A stretch of DNA of 64,000 nt from Cryobacterium aureum (lineage in GTDB: Bacteria; Actinomycetota; Actinomycetes; Actinomycetales; Microbacteriaceae): the NCBI RefSeq assembly GCF_002954245.1, contig NZ_PPTG01000048.1, forward strand, positions 620,001 through 684,000, written 5' to 3'. Of this stretch, positions 18,094-26,962 are shown in pieces. Position 1 is the first letter of the stretch, and the number at the start of each line of letters is the position of its first letter. Below the pieces are notes generated by a model, which saw nothing but the letters and a program-made list of their open reading frames with translations, did no database searches and had not been told where the DNA came from. Position numbers and translations under genes: made by a program.

Positions 18094-18615
18094 TCATCCG
18101 ACCTGGTGTAGCCAGACCACGGCGTTCAGGTCGCTGGCCTGGCGGAACGGTTCCAGCTCGTCGTCCCAGGACTGCCCGAGGGCCAGGCGCAGCTGCCGGT
18201 GCAGTTCGATAGCATTGGCCCCTGCGCGCTCCATTGCCGCTCGAATGCGATCTTCGGGGACGACCACATTGCCCACGCTGTCGGTCTGCGCGTAGAAAAT
18301 GCCCAGCGCCGGCGTGTGCAGCCAGCGACCGCCATCCGACCCGCTCTCGGCGTCTTCGGTAACTTCGAAGCGCAGCTGTTCCCAGCCGCGCAGAGCGGAT
18401 GCGAGTGCCGCGCCGGTTCCCGGGGAACCCTCCCAGTAATATTCGGCCCGATGGGATCCGGGCAGCGCCGGTTGTTCTGACCAGTCAAAGTTGACAGCCT
18501 CGCCGAGAGCGCGGCCAGCCGACCACTCGACGTGCGGACAGACGGCCCGCGGAGACGAGTGCACAAATAGCACCCCCCGCGCAATCCGCGCCCGACGGTT
18601 AGGTGTTGAATCCAT
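18094..18615 (-). CDS. DUF3145 family protein
   Basis: A 173-residue protein of the actinobacteria-specific DUF3145 family. Characteristic stretches are GVLFVHSSPRAVCPHVEWS, EYYWEGSPGTGAALASALRGW, SDGGRWLHTPALGIFYA and the C-terminal WDDELEPFRQASDLNAVVWL. No signal peptide or membrane helix is present. The start is ATG at 18615 with CGGAG eight bases upstream. It is convergent with fabF; the 17928-17959 hairpin sits between them. The function is unknown. Confidence 0.9.
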   Translation of the reverse strand: MDSTPNRRARIARGVLFVHSSPRAVCPHVEWSAGRALGEAVNFDWSEQPALPGSHRAEYYWEGSPGTGAALASALRGWEQLRFEVTEDAESGSDGGRWLHTPALGIFYAQTDSVGNVVVPEDRIRAAMERAGANAIELHRQLRLALGQSWDDELEPFRQASDLNAVVWLHQVG

Positions 18616-18973
18616 CGTGTTTCTCCGTTCCTAGTAGGTGCGTCTTCCCCAACGACCTCGGAACGACCGCGCGTACAACGTCGAGCTTTTTACAACTCAG
18701 TGCTGCGGGCACGATGGTGAATGTGAAATTGTTCGACTGCTGGAGCCCAGCAAGCCGATAGCGCCATTATGCCCCAGCGACCTGCGCATTGACAAGCGGC
18801 GGCTGGTCACGGACGTCGAATGAGACGGATGAAATTCCGCGTCACCCAACGGTGCTCAACGTCAGCTGACAGCTGCTCCAAGTACGCCGTGCGGCCGGAG
18901 GCGTTGAGGTCGATGTCGACAGGGGGGGCTAGCTCGCGGACCGTTCATCCACAACATGGTGCTGGGACGCGGG
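18616..18973. other. Intergenic stretch, no supported gene
   Basis: About 360 bases between DUF3145 and the methyltransferase. Short open frames on both strands have neither a ribosome binding site nor recognisable protein features. The start-proximal part presumably holds the DUF3145 promoter. Confidence 0.5.
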
Positions 18974-19612
18974 CTAGGGGATCGTGCCTGCAACGATGCG
19001 AATGTGGCCGCCACGAACTGCTAAGGAGCGCACATCCACTCCCTCGCGCTCGATGATGGTCCACGGGCGAGCCCTGAGATCGGAGCCGCCGATCGCGACG
19101 GCTAACCGCACGAGCGGCGAGAAAAGCCGGTAGATGCCTACGGGCAACTGCATATCGACAATGCACGCTCGACCGCCCGGCCGCAACAGCGCACGCGTTC
19201 GGTCCCAGGCCGGGCGCCAGTCGTTGAAGATGCTCATGGCATAACTGGAGAAGATGCAGTCGACGAACCCTTCCGCCGCCGCCGGGAGCTCATTCACGAC
19301 GACAATCGGGTCAAAGGTCGTGGCATCCGCTTCGACCAAACGCACGCTGGTCCACCCGTTCGATATCACTCGGCGGCGGGCCATCTCCAGCATTACCGAG
19401 CTTCGATCCAGCCCGATCACGGTGCCCGAGGGGCCGACCGCAGCGACGAGCAGCGCAAAATTTAGGCCGGTACCGCAGGCCAGGTCCAGAACCGTATCGC
19501 CCTGACGCACCCGCAGGAGCGCCACGCCGGATTCTCGCCCCGCCCGGTAGACGACGCGTTCTCCGGAGAGCACATCGTAAAAGCGAGCAGCGACTTCGTA
19601 GACGTTCGCCAT
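18974..19612 (-). CDS. Class I SAM-dependent methyltransferase
   Basis: A 212-residue Rossmann-fold methyltransferase. Motif I is TVLDLACGTGLNFALL, followed by VIGLDRSSVMLEMARRR with the acidic residue that binds the SAM ribose. The later segment LLRPGGRACIVDMQLP is the usual post-motif III strand. It resembles the UbiE/COQ5 and related small-molecule methyltransferases, but the substrate is not evident. I choose the ATG at 19612 (MANVYEVAARFYDVLSGER); an open frame runs 14 codons further. AAGGAAGG lies 13 bases before the ATG, a rather long spacing. It is divergent from the flavoprotein at 19696 with an 83-base gap. Confidence 0.88.
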   Translation of the reverse strand: MANVYEVAARFYDVLSGERVVYRAGRESGVALLRVRQGDTVLDLACGTGLNFALLVAAVGPSGTVIGLDRSSVMLEMARRRVISNGWTSVRLVEADATTFDPIVVVNELPAAAEGFVDCIFSSYAMSIFNDWRPAWDRTRALLRPGGRACIVDMQLPVGIYRLFSPLVRLAVAIGGSDLRARPWTIIEREGVDVRSLAVRGGHIRIVAGTIP

Positions 19613-19695
19613 GGTGCAGACCGGCCTTCCTTTTTTTGCCAGCCTAACCAGCACGCCGTCGTTCCGGACCCCACCGACCGTCTACGCTCACAGTC

Positions 19696-21129
19696 ATGAA
19701 CGGACTCAAGAAATTTGACTTGGCGGTCATTGGTGGCGGAACGGCCGGCCTCGTGGCTAGCCGCACCGCGGCGAGTTTCGGAGCGAAAGTGGTTCTGATC
19801 GAAGGCAACCGCCTCGGCGGGGATTGCCTGTGGACCGGGTGCGTTCCGTCGAAGGCTCTCATTGCCGCCTCGAACGCCGCAGCGAACGCCCGATCCTCAG
19901 CTCGCCTCGGAGTAAGCGTGAGCGATGTCGTGGTCAACTTTGCGCAGGTCATGGCGCACGTTCAGGACGCGATGCACGAGATCGCCCCCGTCGATTCCGC
20001 AGAGTCCCTCGAGCGGGACAACATTGACGTAGTGATCGGAAGAGCGCGATTCACCGGACCGGACAGTATCGATGTGAACGGCCGTGAACTCCAATTCCAA
20101 CAAGCCTTGATCGCCACGGGCGCAGCACCTGCCCTGCTGGATATCCCAGGAATCGACGCGGTCGATGTGTTGACCAGCGAAACGTTCTGGGACCTGAGGC
20201 TTGCCCCGCAGCGTCTCGTCCTCCTGGGCGGCGGGGCAATCGGCTGTGAGATAGCTCAGGCCATGGCTCGCCTTGGTGCGGCCGTGACGCTCGTGCAGCG
20301 AGGTCCACGCATCCTTCCCAAAGAAGACGAACGGGCCAGTGCCCTGATCCAGAGCGCGCTGATCGCTGACGGAGTCGAGGTGCGCACCAACTGCACCGCA
20401 ATCTCGGTCACCTCCGCCGACCGTCGCGCCGGCACAGCTGCTCTCAGCGATGGGACCGCCCTGTCTTTCGACCGGCTATTCGTGGCGCTGGGCCGCCGCC
20501 CGAACACCGCCGATCTCGACCTGGCATGCGTGGGAGTGCTCCGCGACGTGCACGATAAAATCCTGGTCAATTCCCGACTGCGCACCTCCAACCCGCGCAT
20601 CTGGGCCGCCGGCGACGTCACCGGCCTTCCCCATTTCACCCACACGGCCGCCGTAAACGCCAGCGTGGCTGCCGCCAACGCCATCCTCGGCCTGAGCCGC
20701 ACGGTCGACAGTACGGCAATCCCCCGGGTTACGTTCACTCACCCTGAACTGGGTGCCGTCGGCCTGCAAGCCCGGGATGCGCAAGCCGGCGTCCACCGAA
20801 TCCTCAGCTGGGATCATGAGCACGTTGACCGTGCCGTGACGGAGGCGAAAACAACCGGCTACACCCAGCTCATCGTCGACAAACGCGGCCTCGTACTGGG
20901 TGGAACAGTCGTGGGCCCCCGGGCCGGTGAAACCCTCGGCGAAATTTCTCTGGCGGTGAAGAACCGACTCACCACGAGCGATATCGCCAGCACAACGCAC
21001 GCGTACCCCACGTACAACGACGGCCTCTGGAGTGTGGCCGTGGCTGACGTGCGTCATCGGCTCGGTTCCGGTCTGGCCGGGGCGGCCACGCGCGCCCTTC
21101 GACGTCTGCGCATGGTGCGGCTGTCCTGA
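19696..21129 (+). CDS. FAD-dependent pyridine nucleotide-disulfide oxidoreductase (mercuric reductase/lipoamide dehydrogenase-like)
   Basis: A 477-residue flavoenzyme. Residues 8-40 bind FAD (LAVIGGGTAGLVASRTAA); the redox-active disulfide is GGDCLWTGCVPSK (C44, C49). A second Rossmann segment, RLVLLGGGAIGCEIAQAMA, binds NAD(P)H, and NPRIWAAGDVTG closes the FAD site. The C-terminal dimerisation domain ends with STTHAYPTYNDGLW rather than the HAHPT-E of lipoamide dehydrogenase, and there is no N-terminal heavy-metal domain or vicinal C-terminal cysteines. It is therefore neither a classical MerA nor a PDH E3. A TACGCT box seven bases before the ATG suggests a leaderless transcript. The substrate is unknown. 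Confidence 0.88.
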   Translation: MNGLKKFDLAVIGGGTAGLVASRTAASFGAKVVLIEGNRLGGDCLWTGCVPSKALIAASNAAANARSSARLGVSVSDVVVNFAQVMAHVQDAMHEIAPVDSAESLERDNIDVVIGRARFTGPDSIDVNGRELQFQQALIATGAAPALLDIPGIDAVDVLTSETFWDLRLAPQRLVLLGGGAIGCEIAQAMARLGAAVTLVQRGPRILPKEDERASALIQSALIADGVEVRTNCTAISVTSADRRAGTAALSDGTALSFDRLFVALGRRPNTADLDLACVGVLRDVHDKILVNSRLRTSNPRIWAAGDVTGLPHFTHTAAVNASVAAANAILGLSRTVDSTAIPRVTFTHPELGAVGLQARDAQAGVHRILSWDHEHVDRAVTEAKTTGYTQLIVDKRGLVLGGTVVGPRAGETLGEISLAVKNRLTTSDIASTTHAYPTYNDGLWSVAVADVRHRLGSGLAGAATRALRRLRMVRLS

Positions 21130-21214
21130 CAACCGGGCGGAACGAGACACTTTGCCAGTGCGGTAAGCGACGACAAGAACGAGCGCGAGCGGCTATGGGG
21201 GAACGTTCGCCGGG

Positions 21215-23068
21215 TTACTTGGCCTGGCCGTAGTTATCGACGGTTGCTACCTTCAACATGAAGTCGACCGGAAAGTCGCCGAAGAGTAGTCGCCCGGCGG
21301 TTTCGGCGGCAGTGACGATAATCTGTGCGACGGCTGCAGCCTGGGCAGCGGGGGTGTGCACGATCACCTCGTCGTGGAGAAAAAACACCAGATGCGGTGT
21401 GGCGTGAAATGGAGCGCGACCCCGGGTATCCCCCGGGTTCGCTGGGCCAGCCCCCGGAACAGGCTGGCAGAGCGCACCGTGCGCGGCATCCGCTTGAAGA
21501 CTACCGGGTGCTGGCAATGCCGTGAGCTCTCGACGGATTTCGGCCATCCAGCACAGAGCCCATTCGGCAGCACTGCCCTGCACGATGAAGTTGCGGGTGA
21601 ATCGCCCCCAGTCGCGGGCCTGGCTGCGGGCGCGCCGCTCATCGCTCGCGGTTGCCGCCGGATCGTAGGCCTGTGCCTGGGCCTCGTGCCAACCCGGACC
21701 CGGGATCGGTGACGATCGCCCGAGTCTGGTCGTGACGACCTCGCCACGTTCTCCGGCACGGGCGGCCGATTCGGTGAGAGCGATCGCTCGGGGATAGGCG
21801 CGGGCGAGGCGCGGCATCAGTCGGCCGCTCTCTCCCGTCGTGGCCCCGTACATAGCGCCGAGCATGGCGACCTTGGCGTGGTCGCGAGTTTCGACGACAC
21901 CGCTCGACACGATTCCGGCATATAGGTCGGTTCCGCGCCCGGCCGTGGCCATGTTCGTGTCCTGCGCCAGCGCCGCGAGGATCCGCGGCTCGAGCTGGGC
22001 AGCATCGGCGACGACGAGTTTCCAGCCGTCGTCGGCGATCACGGCACCACGAATCTGTTTGGGCAGCTGCAACGCGCCCCCACCGCGGGTGGCCCAGCGA
22101 CCGGTCACGACACCGCCGGGCACGTAGTCAGGGTGGAACCGACCGTCGACGACCCAAGATTCCATCCAGGTCCAGCCGTTGGCGCTGAGCAGCCTGGACA
22201 GTTTCTTATACTGCAGCAGCGGTTCGATGACCGGATGCTTCAGCTCCTTCAACTCCCACCCTCGCGTGGACGTGACGGTGAGCCCGGCTCGCTGCAGCGC
22301 TTTGAACAGCTCCTGCGGGGAGTCCGGGTTGAGGTCCGGATCATCCAATTCCAAACGGATGCGTTGGGCCAGCAGCTCCAGACGCTCCGGCCGTACTCCG
22401 GGCGCGACCCGCGGCCCGAGTTCCCGGGTGAGGAGCAGGTCGTGCACGTCGGTGCGCCAGGGCAGTCCGGCATAGCGCATCTCCGCGGCCACGAGCGCTC
22501 CGGCGGACTCGGCCGCCAGCAGGAGCCGCAGTCGCCCCGGTTCGCCAGCGGATGCCACGGCGTCGAGCTGGCGTCGAAACTCGCGCGCTGCGGAGGAGTC
22601 ACCAGCAGCGACATCACCGGGGCCGGCAGCGTCAACGTTTAGGTCGAGGTCATCGTCATCGTCTTCGTCGATGTCCAGGTCGAACAGCGTCGCCGGCGGT
22701 TCCGTCTGGTCGAGCGATCCCACGCTCGCCACGTCCCAGCGACCGGGTGCGGCCAGCGCAAGTTCGCTCGCCATCGTCAGTGCGGAATTCTTCAGGATCA
22801 CGTGGCACAAGCGGAGGTCATGGCACCGGTCTACGCGGATCTCGGCCGCGAGCAGTACGGGATAGATTTTGGCGGTTTCTTCCCAGACCCAGCGGGGCGC
22901 AGCGGCGTTCTGCGCCGCGGGTTCGCGCGTTGCCGGCTCGAGCGATATCACGAACGAATGAAACTCGGTCAGGGTGAGTCGGCGGGTCGTCCCGAGCGGG
23001 AGACCGGCGTCGTCCAACGGGTCGACGAGCACGTCGCCCCCGCTCGATTGCCGCACCAGAACATACAC
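21215..23068 (-). CDS. Bifunctional 3'-5' exonuclease/DNA polymerase (PolA-like, actinobacterial type)
   Basis: About 617 residues with a family A polymerase core in the C-terminal two thirds. Motif A is VVADAAQLEPRILAALAQD, the O-helix is RDHAKVAMLGAMYGATTGE with its Lys and Tyr, and motif C is FFLHDEVIVH. The N-terminal part corresponds to the divergent exonuclease-like domain of these standalone actinobacterial proteins. It is interrupted by an acidic linker with five consecutive aspartates near residue 140. No 5'-3' nuclease domain is present, so it is not the main PolA. I place the start at GTG 23068 (VYVLVRQSSGG); the frame is open to 23107, but that extension overlaps a strong hairpin. 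The role is probably repair-related, by inference only. Confidence 0.85.
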   Translation of the reverse strand: MYVLVRQSSGGDVLVDPLDDAGLPLGTTRRLTLTEFHSFVISLEPATREPAAQNAAAPRWVWEETAKIYPVLLAAEIRVDRCHDLRLCHVILKNSALTMASELALAAPGRWDVASVGSLDQTEPPATLFDLDIDEDDDDDLDLNVDAAGPGDVAAGDSSAAREFRRQLDAVASAGEPGRLRLLLAAESAGALVAAEMRYAGLPWRTDVHDLLLTRELGPRVAPGVRPERLELLAQRIRLELDDPDLNPDSPQELFKALQRAGLTVTSTRGWELKELKHPVIEPLLQYKKLSRLLSANGWTWMESWVVDGRFHPDYVPGGVVTGRWATRGGGALQLPKQIRGAVIADDGWKLVVADAAQLEPRILAALAQDTNMATAGRGTDLYAGIVSSGVVETRDHAKVAMLGAMYGATTGESGRLMPRLARAYPRAIALTESAARAGERGEVVTTRLGRSSPIPGPGWHEAQAQAYDPAATASDERRARSQARDWGRFTRNFIVQGSAAEWALCWMAEIRRELTALPAPGSLQADAAHGALCQPVPGAGPANPGDTRGRAPFHATPHLVFFLHDEVIVHTPAAQAAAVAQIIVTAAETAGRLLFGDFPVDFMLKVATVDNYGQAK

Positions 23069-23097
23069 CCATCTATTCTGCCCGGTGCCGGGCGGCA

Positions 23098-23133
23098 CCG
23101 TACCCATCGGCTTCGCGGTGCCGATGGGTACGG
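23098..23133. terminator. Hairpin after the COG4315 lipoprotein gene
   Basis: CCGTACCCATCGGC and GCCGATGGGTACGG form a perfect 14-bp stem with an eight-base loop. A smaller 7-bp stem (CGGTGCC/GGCACCG) overlaps its edge. On the minus strand it lies 32 bases after the lipoprotein stop and just upstream of the polymerase start. Confidence 0.7.
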
Positions 23134-23165
23134 GGTCTGCGAGAGAACGCCTGCGTCAGGTCGCT

Positions 23166-23666
23166 CTAGCCGGCGATCTTATCTCCGTTTGGAGCGACGA
23201 CCCACCAGACGCCGCCAACACCCTCGCCGGTGGTGTCACCAGCAGCGGCGTCGCCCGCCCAGTAGTAGAGCGGGAGTCCATTGAGGGTGACCTGCTTGGT
23301 ACCGTCGGAGCGGGTGATGACGCCGACAGTTCCGGTCACACCGTCAACCGTGGGGGTGTCGGACTCGGCGATGACAGCTGGCCATTTGACCAGGCATTCA
23401 CCCTCACAACTGCTCTTGCCGGAGTCGGCGACGTCCTTGTCGAAGACATACAGTGTCATCCCGGCGGTATCGACGACGATCGTACCGAGCGAACTATCCG
23501 CGGTGGCCAGGGCCGGCTTGACGGCGGCGTCGCTCGTCGAACTGGATGAACTCGATGTGTCGGCCGCCGGTGTCGTCGTTCCCTGCGAGCATCCGGTCAG
23601 CGCGAGAACACTGAGCGATACCGCCCCGATGACGGGGCCGACCTTGAGCCAAATTCTGCTGTTCAT
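23166..23666 (-). CDS. COG4315-type secreted lipoprotein with YxxxD repeats
   Basis: A 166-residue predicted lipoprotein. The N-terminus has basic residues, a hydrophobic segment and a lipobox, VLALTGC, at about residue 25, followed by a Ser/Thr-rich linker (SSSSSSTSDAAV). The mature domain holds the two repeats of this family: GMTLYVFDKD with SCEGECLVKWPA (a CxxxC pair), and GLPLYYWAGDAAAGDTTGEG ending GGVWWVVAPNG. Such proteins are widespread and uncharacterised. The start is ATG at 23666 with AAGGAAG upstream; an ATG eight codons earlier is less well placed. Confidence 0.88.
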   Translation of the reverse strand: MNSRIWLKVGPVIGAVSLSVLALTGCSQGTTTPAADTSSSSSSTSDAAVKPALATADSSLGTIVVDTAGMTLYVFDKDVADSGKSSCEGECLVKWPAVIAESDTPTVDGVTGTVGVITRSDGTKQVTLNGLPLYYWAGDAAAGDTTGEGVGGVWWVVAPNGDKIAG

Positions 23667-23974
23667 GATTGCTTCCTTCTCTCGGTGCACGCTTTTCGAA
23701 TTGGTGCGTGATGAAGTGTTGCTATTCGATGACTGGTATCGGTGCTTCGGTGCGAGGCGTAGGGGTCCTTGGAGCTACCACGAGGTACAGCCGGGAATGG
23801 TTCAGTGTTCCGGAAGTTTCTGTGGCCGAGAGCTTGAGCGCGCGGCAATGTCGTTAACGTTGCCGCGGACGGCGTAAAGAAATCGTACGGATCAGCCACG
23901 CACGTTCCGGGTGGGTGTCTACTTTCTTCGGTGCCGCACACAACCCGCGCCGCCGGGTCTCTCTCGATTTCTAC

Positions 23975-25864
23975 CTAATCGTTGGCGAGCACGATGATCT
24001 TGTCCGCTGCGGCGAAGCTGCGTTTCACGCCCTTCTTCGGGTTGACCGCCACCCCGTAGGCGTGCGCGCTGCTGCGGGCATGTTCGGCCACACGGTACCC
24101 GATTGCGGTTTCGCCACGTCGCCGGGCGGCCTCGAGCACGGTATAGAAGTCGACCTCGGTGCCCGGCCGAATGTAAACATCCGCCGGGCGCAGGTAGATC
24201 TCGCTGCCAGCGCTGGAGAACAGTGTACTGAACACGTCGGTCAGCTGTTTATTCTCGGAGATCTGCGACAGCATCAAACTGATGAGTTTATCGCTGACAA
24301 TGAAGTCGTCGGCCTGGGTGACTTCGGCCAGTTCACGATTAGCGTCATCGAGCATTTCGCTGACGACGTTGAGGTCCACCTCGGCTTGGTCGGCCATGTC
24401 CCGCAGGTGAAGCAGAGTGATCAGTGTGCGGGCGTCTGAACGCTGTGGTTCCACGTTCTCGCTCTTGTCGGCCAGAACGATGATGTGATCGTAGGTTTCC
24501 ACCGCGAGGCTCTCCAGAAGCGCCCGGCTCGTGGTATCGCCATTCTGAAAAGCCACCGTCATATTCGCGAAGGCACTGAAGAGCGGATGCTCCGTGTCGG
24601 CGACAACGGTCACGCTCGACGCCGCGGTGACGTACTCGTTGAGCTCCGCGAGCATCGCGTGCAGACCAGCGTTGTAACCGAGCACGAGGGTGCGCTCGGG
24701 AGCGACGGTGAGCATACTGGCGTCGTTGATGGCCTGCTCGTCGGCGGCGCCCGGCGCGCTCACCCGGATGGTGCTGTCGTCTTCAGCGATGACGATGAGC
24801 TGGTCACCGCGCTCGTACGCGAGGTCGGGTTGCGGGTTGAGGTGCACGACGCCAGCCTTGACCATTCCCATGACGCAGGATTCGGCGAACGACAATTGGG
24901 TGTCGTAGTAGGTCTGACCGACCAGGTTGGGCTGTTCGGTGAAGTAGATTTCGTGGCCATCAAAGTCGAGCAGTTCGGTGTAGACCACGCTCAGGCCGCT
25001 CTGTCGGCAGCTCTGCACGGTGATGCGGCTGATCAGGTCGTTCGCCAGTACCCAGTGGGCCTCATCACGGCCGACCAGCCGGGCGGCCTCGAGGTTGCGG
25101 GGTTGCTGAATCTCACCGACGATGTGGTAGGCCGCCTGTTTGCGTCGAGGGTTGTTGGTCAGGGCCAGTGCCGTCTTGATCACGACGGAGTCCGGGTCGC
25201 TATTACCCTCCGGCGCCAGGATGACAATGCTGCGGGCCGTGTGCGGGTTGCTGATCTCCAGGTCGGCGAGGTTCATCGGATCGCCGCTGCGGCAAATGAT
25301 GCGGGTTTTGCCGGTGTTGGGGACCTGGGCGCGCAGGTCGTCTTCCATGTCGACTTTCTCGCGGGTGGACAGAACGACGATCGTCGAACGCTTGCGGGAC
25401 TCGTTGGCGACGCAAATCTCGCTGACGATGGCGTAAATTTTGGGGCTCCAGCCGAGGATCAGTGTGTGATCGGACTCGAGCACCTTGGAACGGCCCTTAC
25501 GCAGCTCGTCGACTTTGGAATCGAAAGCGCTGGAGATAATGCCGATCAGACTGGCCACCATGATGACGCCGCCGATCGTGACCACGAGCATGGCACCGCG
25601 GAAGCCCCAACCGGCGTCGCCGCCCATGGTTCCGCTGTCGAGGGTACGCATCAGGTTGCCCCACAGTACTTCGAAGAAGCCCGGTAACGGGTCACCGGGC
25701 TCGGCACTAGGAAAGAGCTGAAAAATCATCACCACGAGCGCGACTAGAGCGATGAATACGAGGCTGGCGAGGGCCAGCAGGGCCATCAGGGCGCCTGCGC
25801 CTTTCGCCATGACGTTGTCGAACCAGTAGCGAAATCGTTCCTGAAAGCTCGTGCTGTTGGTCAT
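23975..25864 (-). CDS. CASTOR/POLLUX-type ion channel protein
   Basis: A 629-residue membrane protein. Two hydrophobic segments near residues 25-50 and 85-115 (MALLALASLVFIALVALVVM; AMLVVTIGGVIMVASLIGII) flank a short pore-like region containing WGNLMRTLDSGTM. The long cytoplasmic part is two RCK/TrkA_N-like Rossmann domains: HTLILGWSPKIYAIVSEIC, with VVLSTREKVDME, and RTLVLGYNAGLHAMLAELN, with VVADTEHP. This arrangement is that of the plant CASTOR/POLLUX ion channels and their bacterial relatives; the ion is unknown here. I choose the ATG at 25864 (MTNSTSFQERFRYWFDNV) behind AGAGGAA, rather than a longer frame starting at 26041. Confidence 0.88.
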   Translation of the reverse strand: MTNSTSFQERFRYWFDNVMAKGAGALMALLALASLVFIALVALVVMIFQLFPSAEPGDPLPGFFEVLWGNLMRTLDSGTMGGDAGWGFRGAMLVVTIGGVIMVASLIGIISSAFDSKVDELRKGRSKVLESDHTLILGWSPKIYAIVSEICVANESRKRSTIVVLSTREKVDMEDDLRAQVPNTGKTRIICRSGDPMNLADLEISNPHTARSIVILAPEGNSDPDSVVIKTALALTNNPRRKQAAYHIVGEIQQPRNLEAARLVGRDEAHWVLANDLISRITVQSCRQSGLSVVYTELLDFDGHEIYFTEQPNLVGQTYYDTQLSFAESCVMGMVKAGVVHLNPQPDLAYERGDQLIVIAEDDSTIRVSAPGAADEQAINDASMLTVAPERTLVLGYNAGLHAMLAELNEYVTAASSVTVVADTEHPLFSAFANMTVAFQNGDTTSRALLESLAVETYDHIIVLADKSENVEPQRSDARTLITLLHLRDMADQAEVDLNVVSEMLDDANRELAEVTQADDFIVSDKLISLMLSQISENKQLTDVFSTLFSSAGSEIYLRPADVYIRPGTEVDFYTVLEAARRRGETAIGYRVAEHARSSAHAYGVAVNPKKGVKRSFAAADKIIVLAND

Positions 25865-26067
25865 GGTTCCTCTGTCAGCGAGTGTGGTCGTTCCTCGCAC
25901 GGATGCGCGCGAAGAGTTACGTTCCACCCCACTCAGTACAGAAGGAACGCCCGAGGCGGCAACTTGAGCGTTGCACTGCACCAGTGAACGAAGTCTGACG
26001 TGAAACGTACCGGTAAAACCAGCGGACACACCCAATCCCATACCCCCATTTTGGGCATCGTTCCACT

Positions 26068-26431
26068 GAACTTGGCGGCAGACGCGTACCCGTCCTGATC
26101 ACGCTGAATGGGGTCTATAGCTACCGAAACACGACGGCGGTGATGAGCGGATTGAATTTGGTTGGCCTGAGCGCGCAACACCGGGCTGCTTCCGGGCTCG
26201 GCGGAGAAGACACAGGCGCAGTCATCATCGAAGCGTGACCGTGCAGTGCGAGAGGTCGACGTACCCGATGCGCTCGCGCTCGCGGCTGATCCCGAGGCGA
26301 CCGCGGCCCGGCATCGGCTGTCCTACAGCCATCGCAAGGAACACGACCGCACCATCGCGGATGCGAAGAGTGACGCCACGAGCGCGCATCGCGTTGAGAA
26401 AAGAATCGCCAAACTGCGTGGTGGCTCCTGA
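26068..26431 (+). pseudogene. Broken DUF1905/YdeI-family gene
   Basis: Two adjoining frames together read as a DUF1905-YdeI (OmpD-associated) protein. The first, 26068-26238, translates to ELGGRRVPVLITLNGVYSYR and continues TAVMSGLNLVGLSAQHRAAS before a TGA. The second, one frame over from about 26222 to 26431, gives REVDVPDALALAADPEA and then LSYSHRKEHDRTIADAKSDA, the YdeI C-terminal block. One indel would join them. The first 30 or so residues of DUF1905 are also missing or scrambled: a GIVPLNL-like piece lies in a third frame just upstream. It looks non-functional, although a sequencing error cannot be excluded for the single frameshift. Confidence 0.7.
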
Positions 26432-26487
26432 GCGCTCAAACGATCGAATCCTCGGCGATCAGGCATCCAATCGAACGGACACTTCGC

Positions 26488-26898
26488 CTAGCCGACGGCT
26501 CTTTTGAGTAATGCCACCAGTCGATCCTGGTCAGCAGCGGTCAGCTTGGTGACGGCGTAAGAGGTCGGCCAAAAGTCACCTTCGTCGAGGCGCGCATCGG
26601 GCTGAAAGCCGATGGTGGCGTACCGCACCTTGAACTTCGCCGCGCTCTGGAAGAACACCACAACCTTGCCCTCACGATCGGCGTAGGCCGGCATGCCGTA
26701 CCAGGTTTTTCCGGCCAGATTCGTGTGGCTCATGACCAGCGTGTGCAGGGTCTCGGCCAATTCCTGGTCCGTGCCGGTCAAATCGGCGATTGCAGCTAGG
26801 CAGGCTGCCGCCAAGTCGGCGCCCGCTTTAGCGGCCTTCTCTTCGGCCACGGCCGCCCGCATGGCTGCCTTTTCCTCTTTGCTAAAGGTGGTACTCAC
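26488..26898 (-). CDS. DUF1801 domain-containing protein
   Basis: A 136-residue protein with an Ala/Glu/Lys-rich N-terminal helix followed by the DUF1801 (YdhG-like) fold: ETLHTLVMSHTNLAGKTWYG, MPAYADREGKVVVFFQSAAK, YATIGFQPDARLDEGDFWPT. Distant homologues include the Bacillus iron chaperone Fra/YdhG, but function in actinobacteria is unknown. The start is GTG at 26898 with AAAGGAAC upstream. It is convergent with the decayed YdeI gene; both families often occur as small stress-associated genes, which is only a loose hint. Confidence 0.85.
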   Translation of the reverse strand: MSTTFSKEEKAAMRAAVAEEKAAKAGADLAAACLAAIADLTGTDQELAETLHTLVMSHTNLAGKTWYGMPAYADREGKVVVFFQSAAKFKVRYATIGFQPDARLDEGDFWPTSYAVTKLTAADQDRLVALLKRAVG

Positions 26899-26962
26899 GG
26901 TCTGTTCCTTTCCAGGGGCCGATATTCGCCGTCTACTTCAGGCGGAGTCTCGGACATCCGTT

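Noticed and set aside
18638..18823. Short plus-strand frame upstream of the methyltransferase
   Set aside because: No ribosome binding site, no -10 box at the start and no recognisable sequence.
24485..25687. 400-codon plus-strand open frame opposite the CASTOR/POLLUX-like gene
   Set aside because: Shadow of the real minus-strand gene, with no motif or ribosome binding site.
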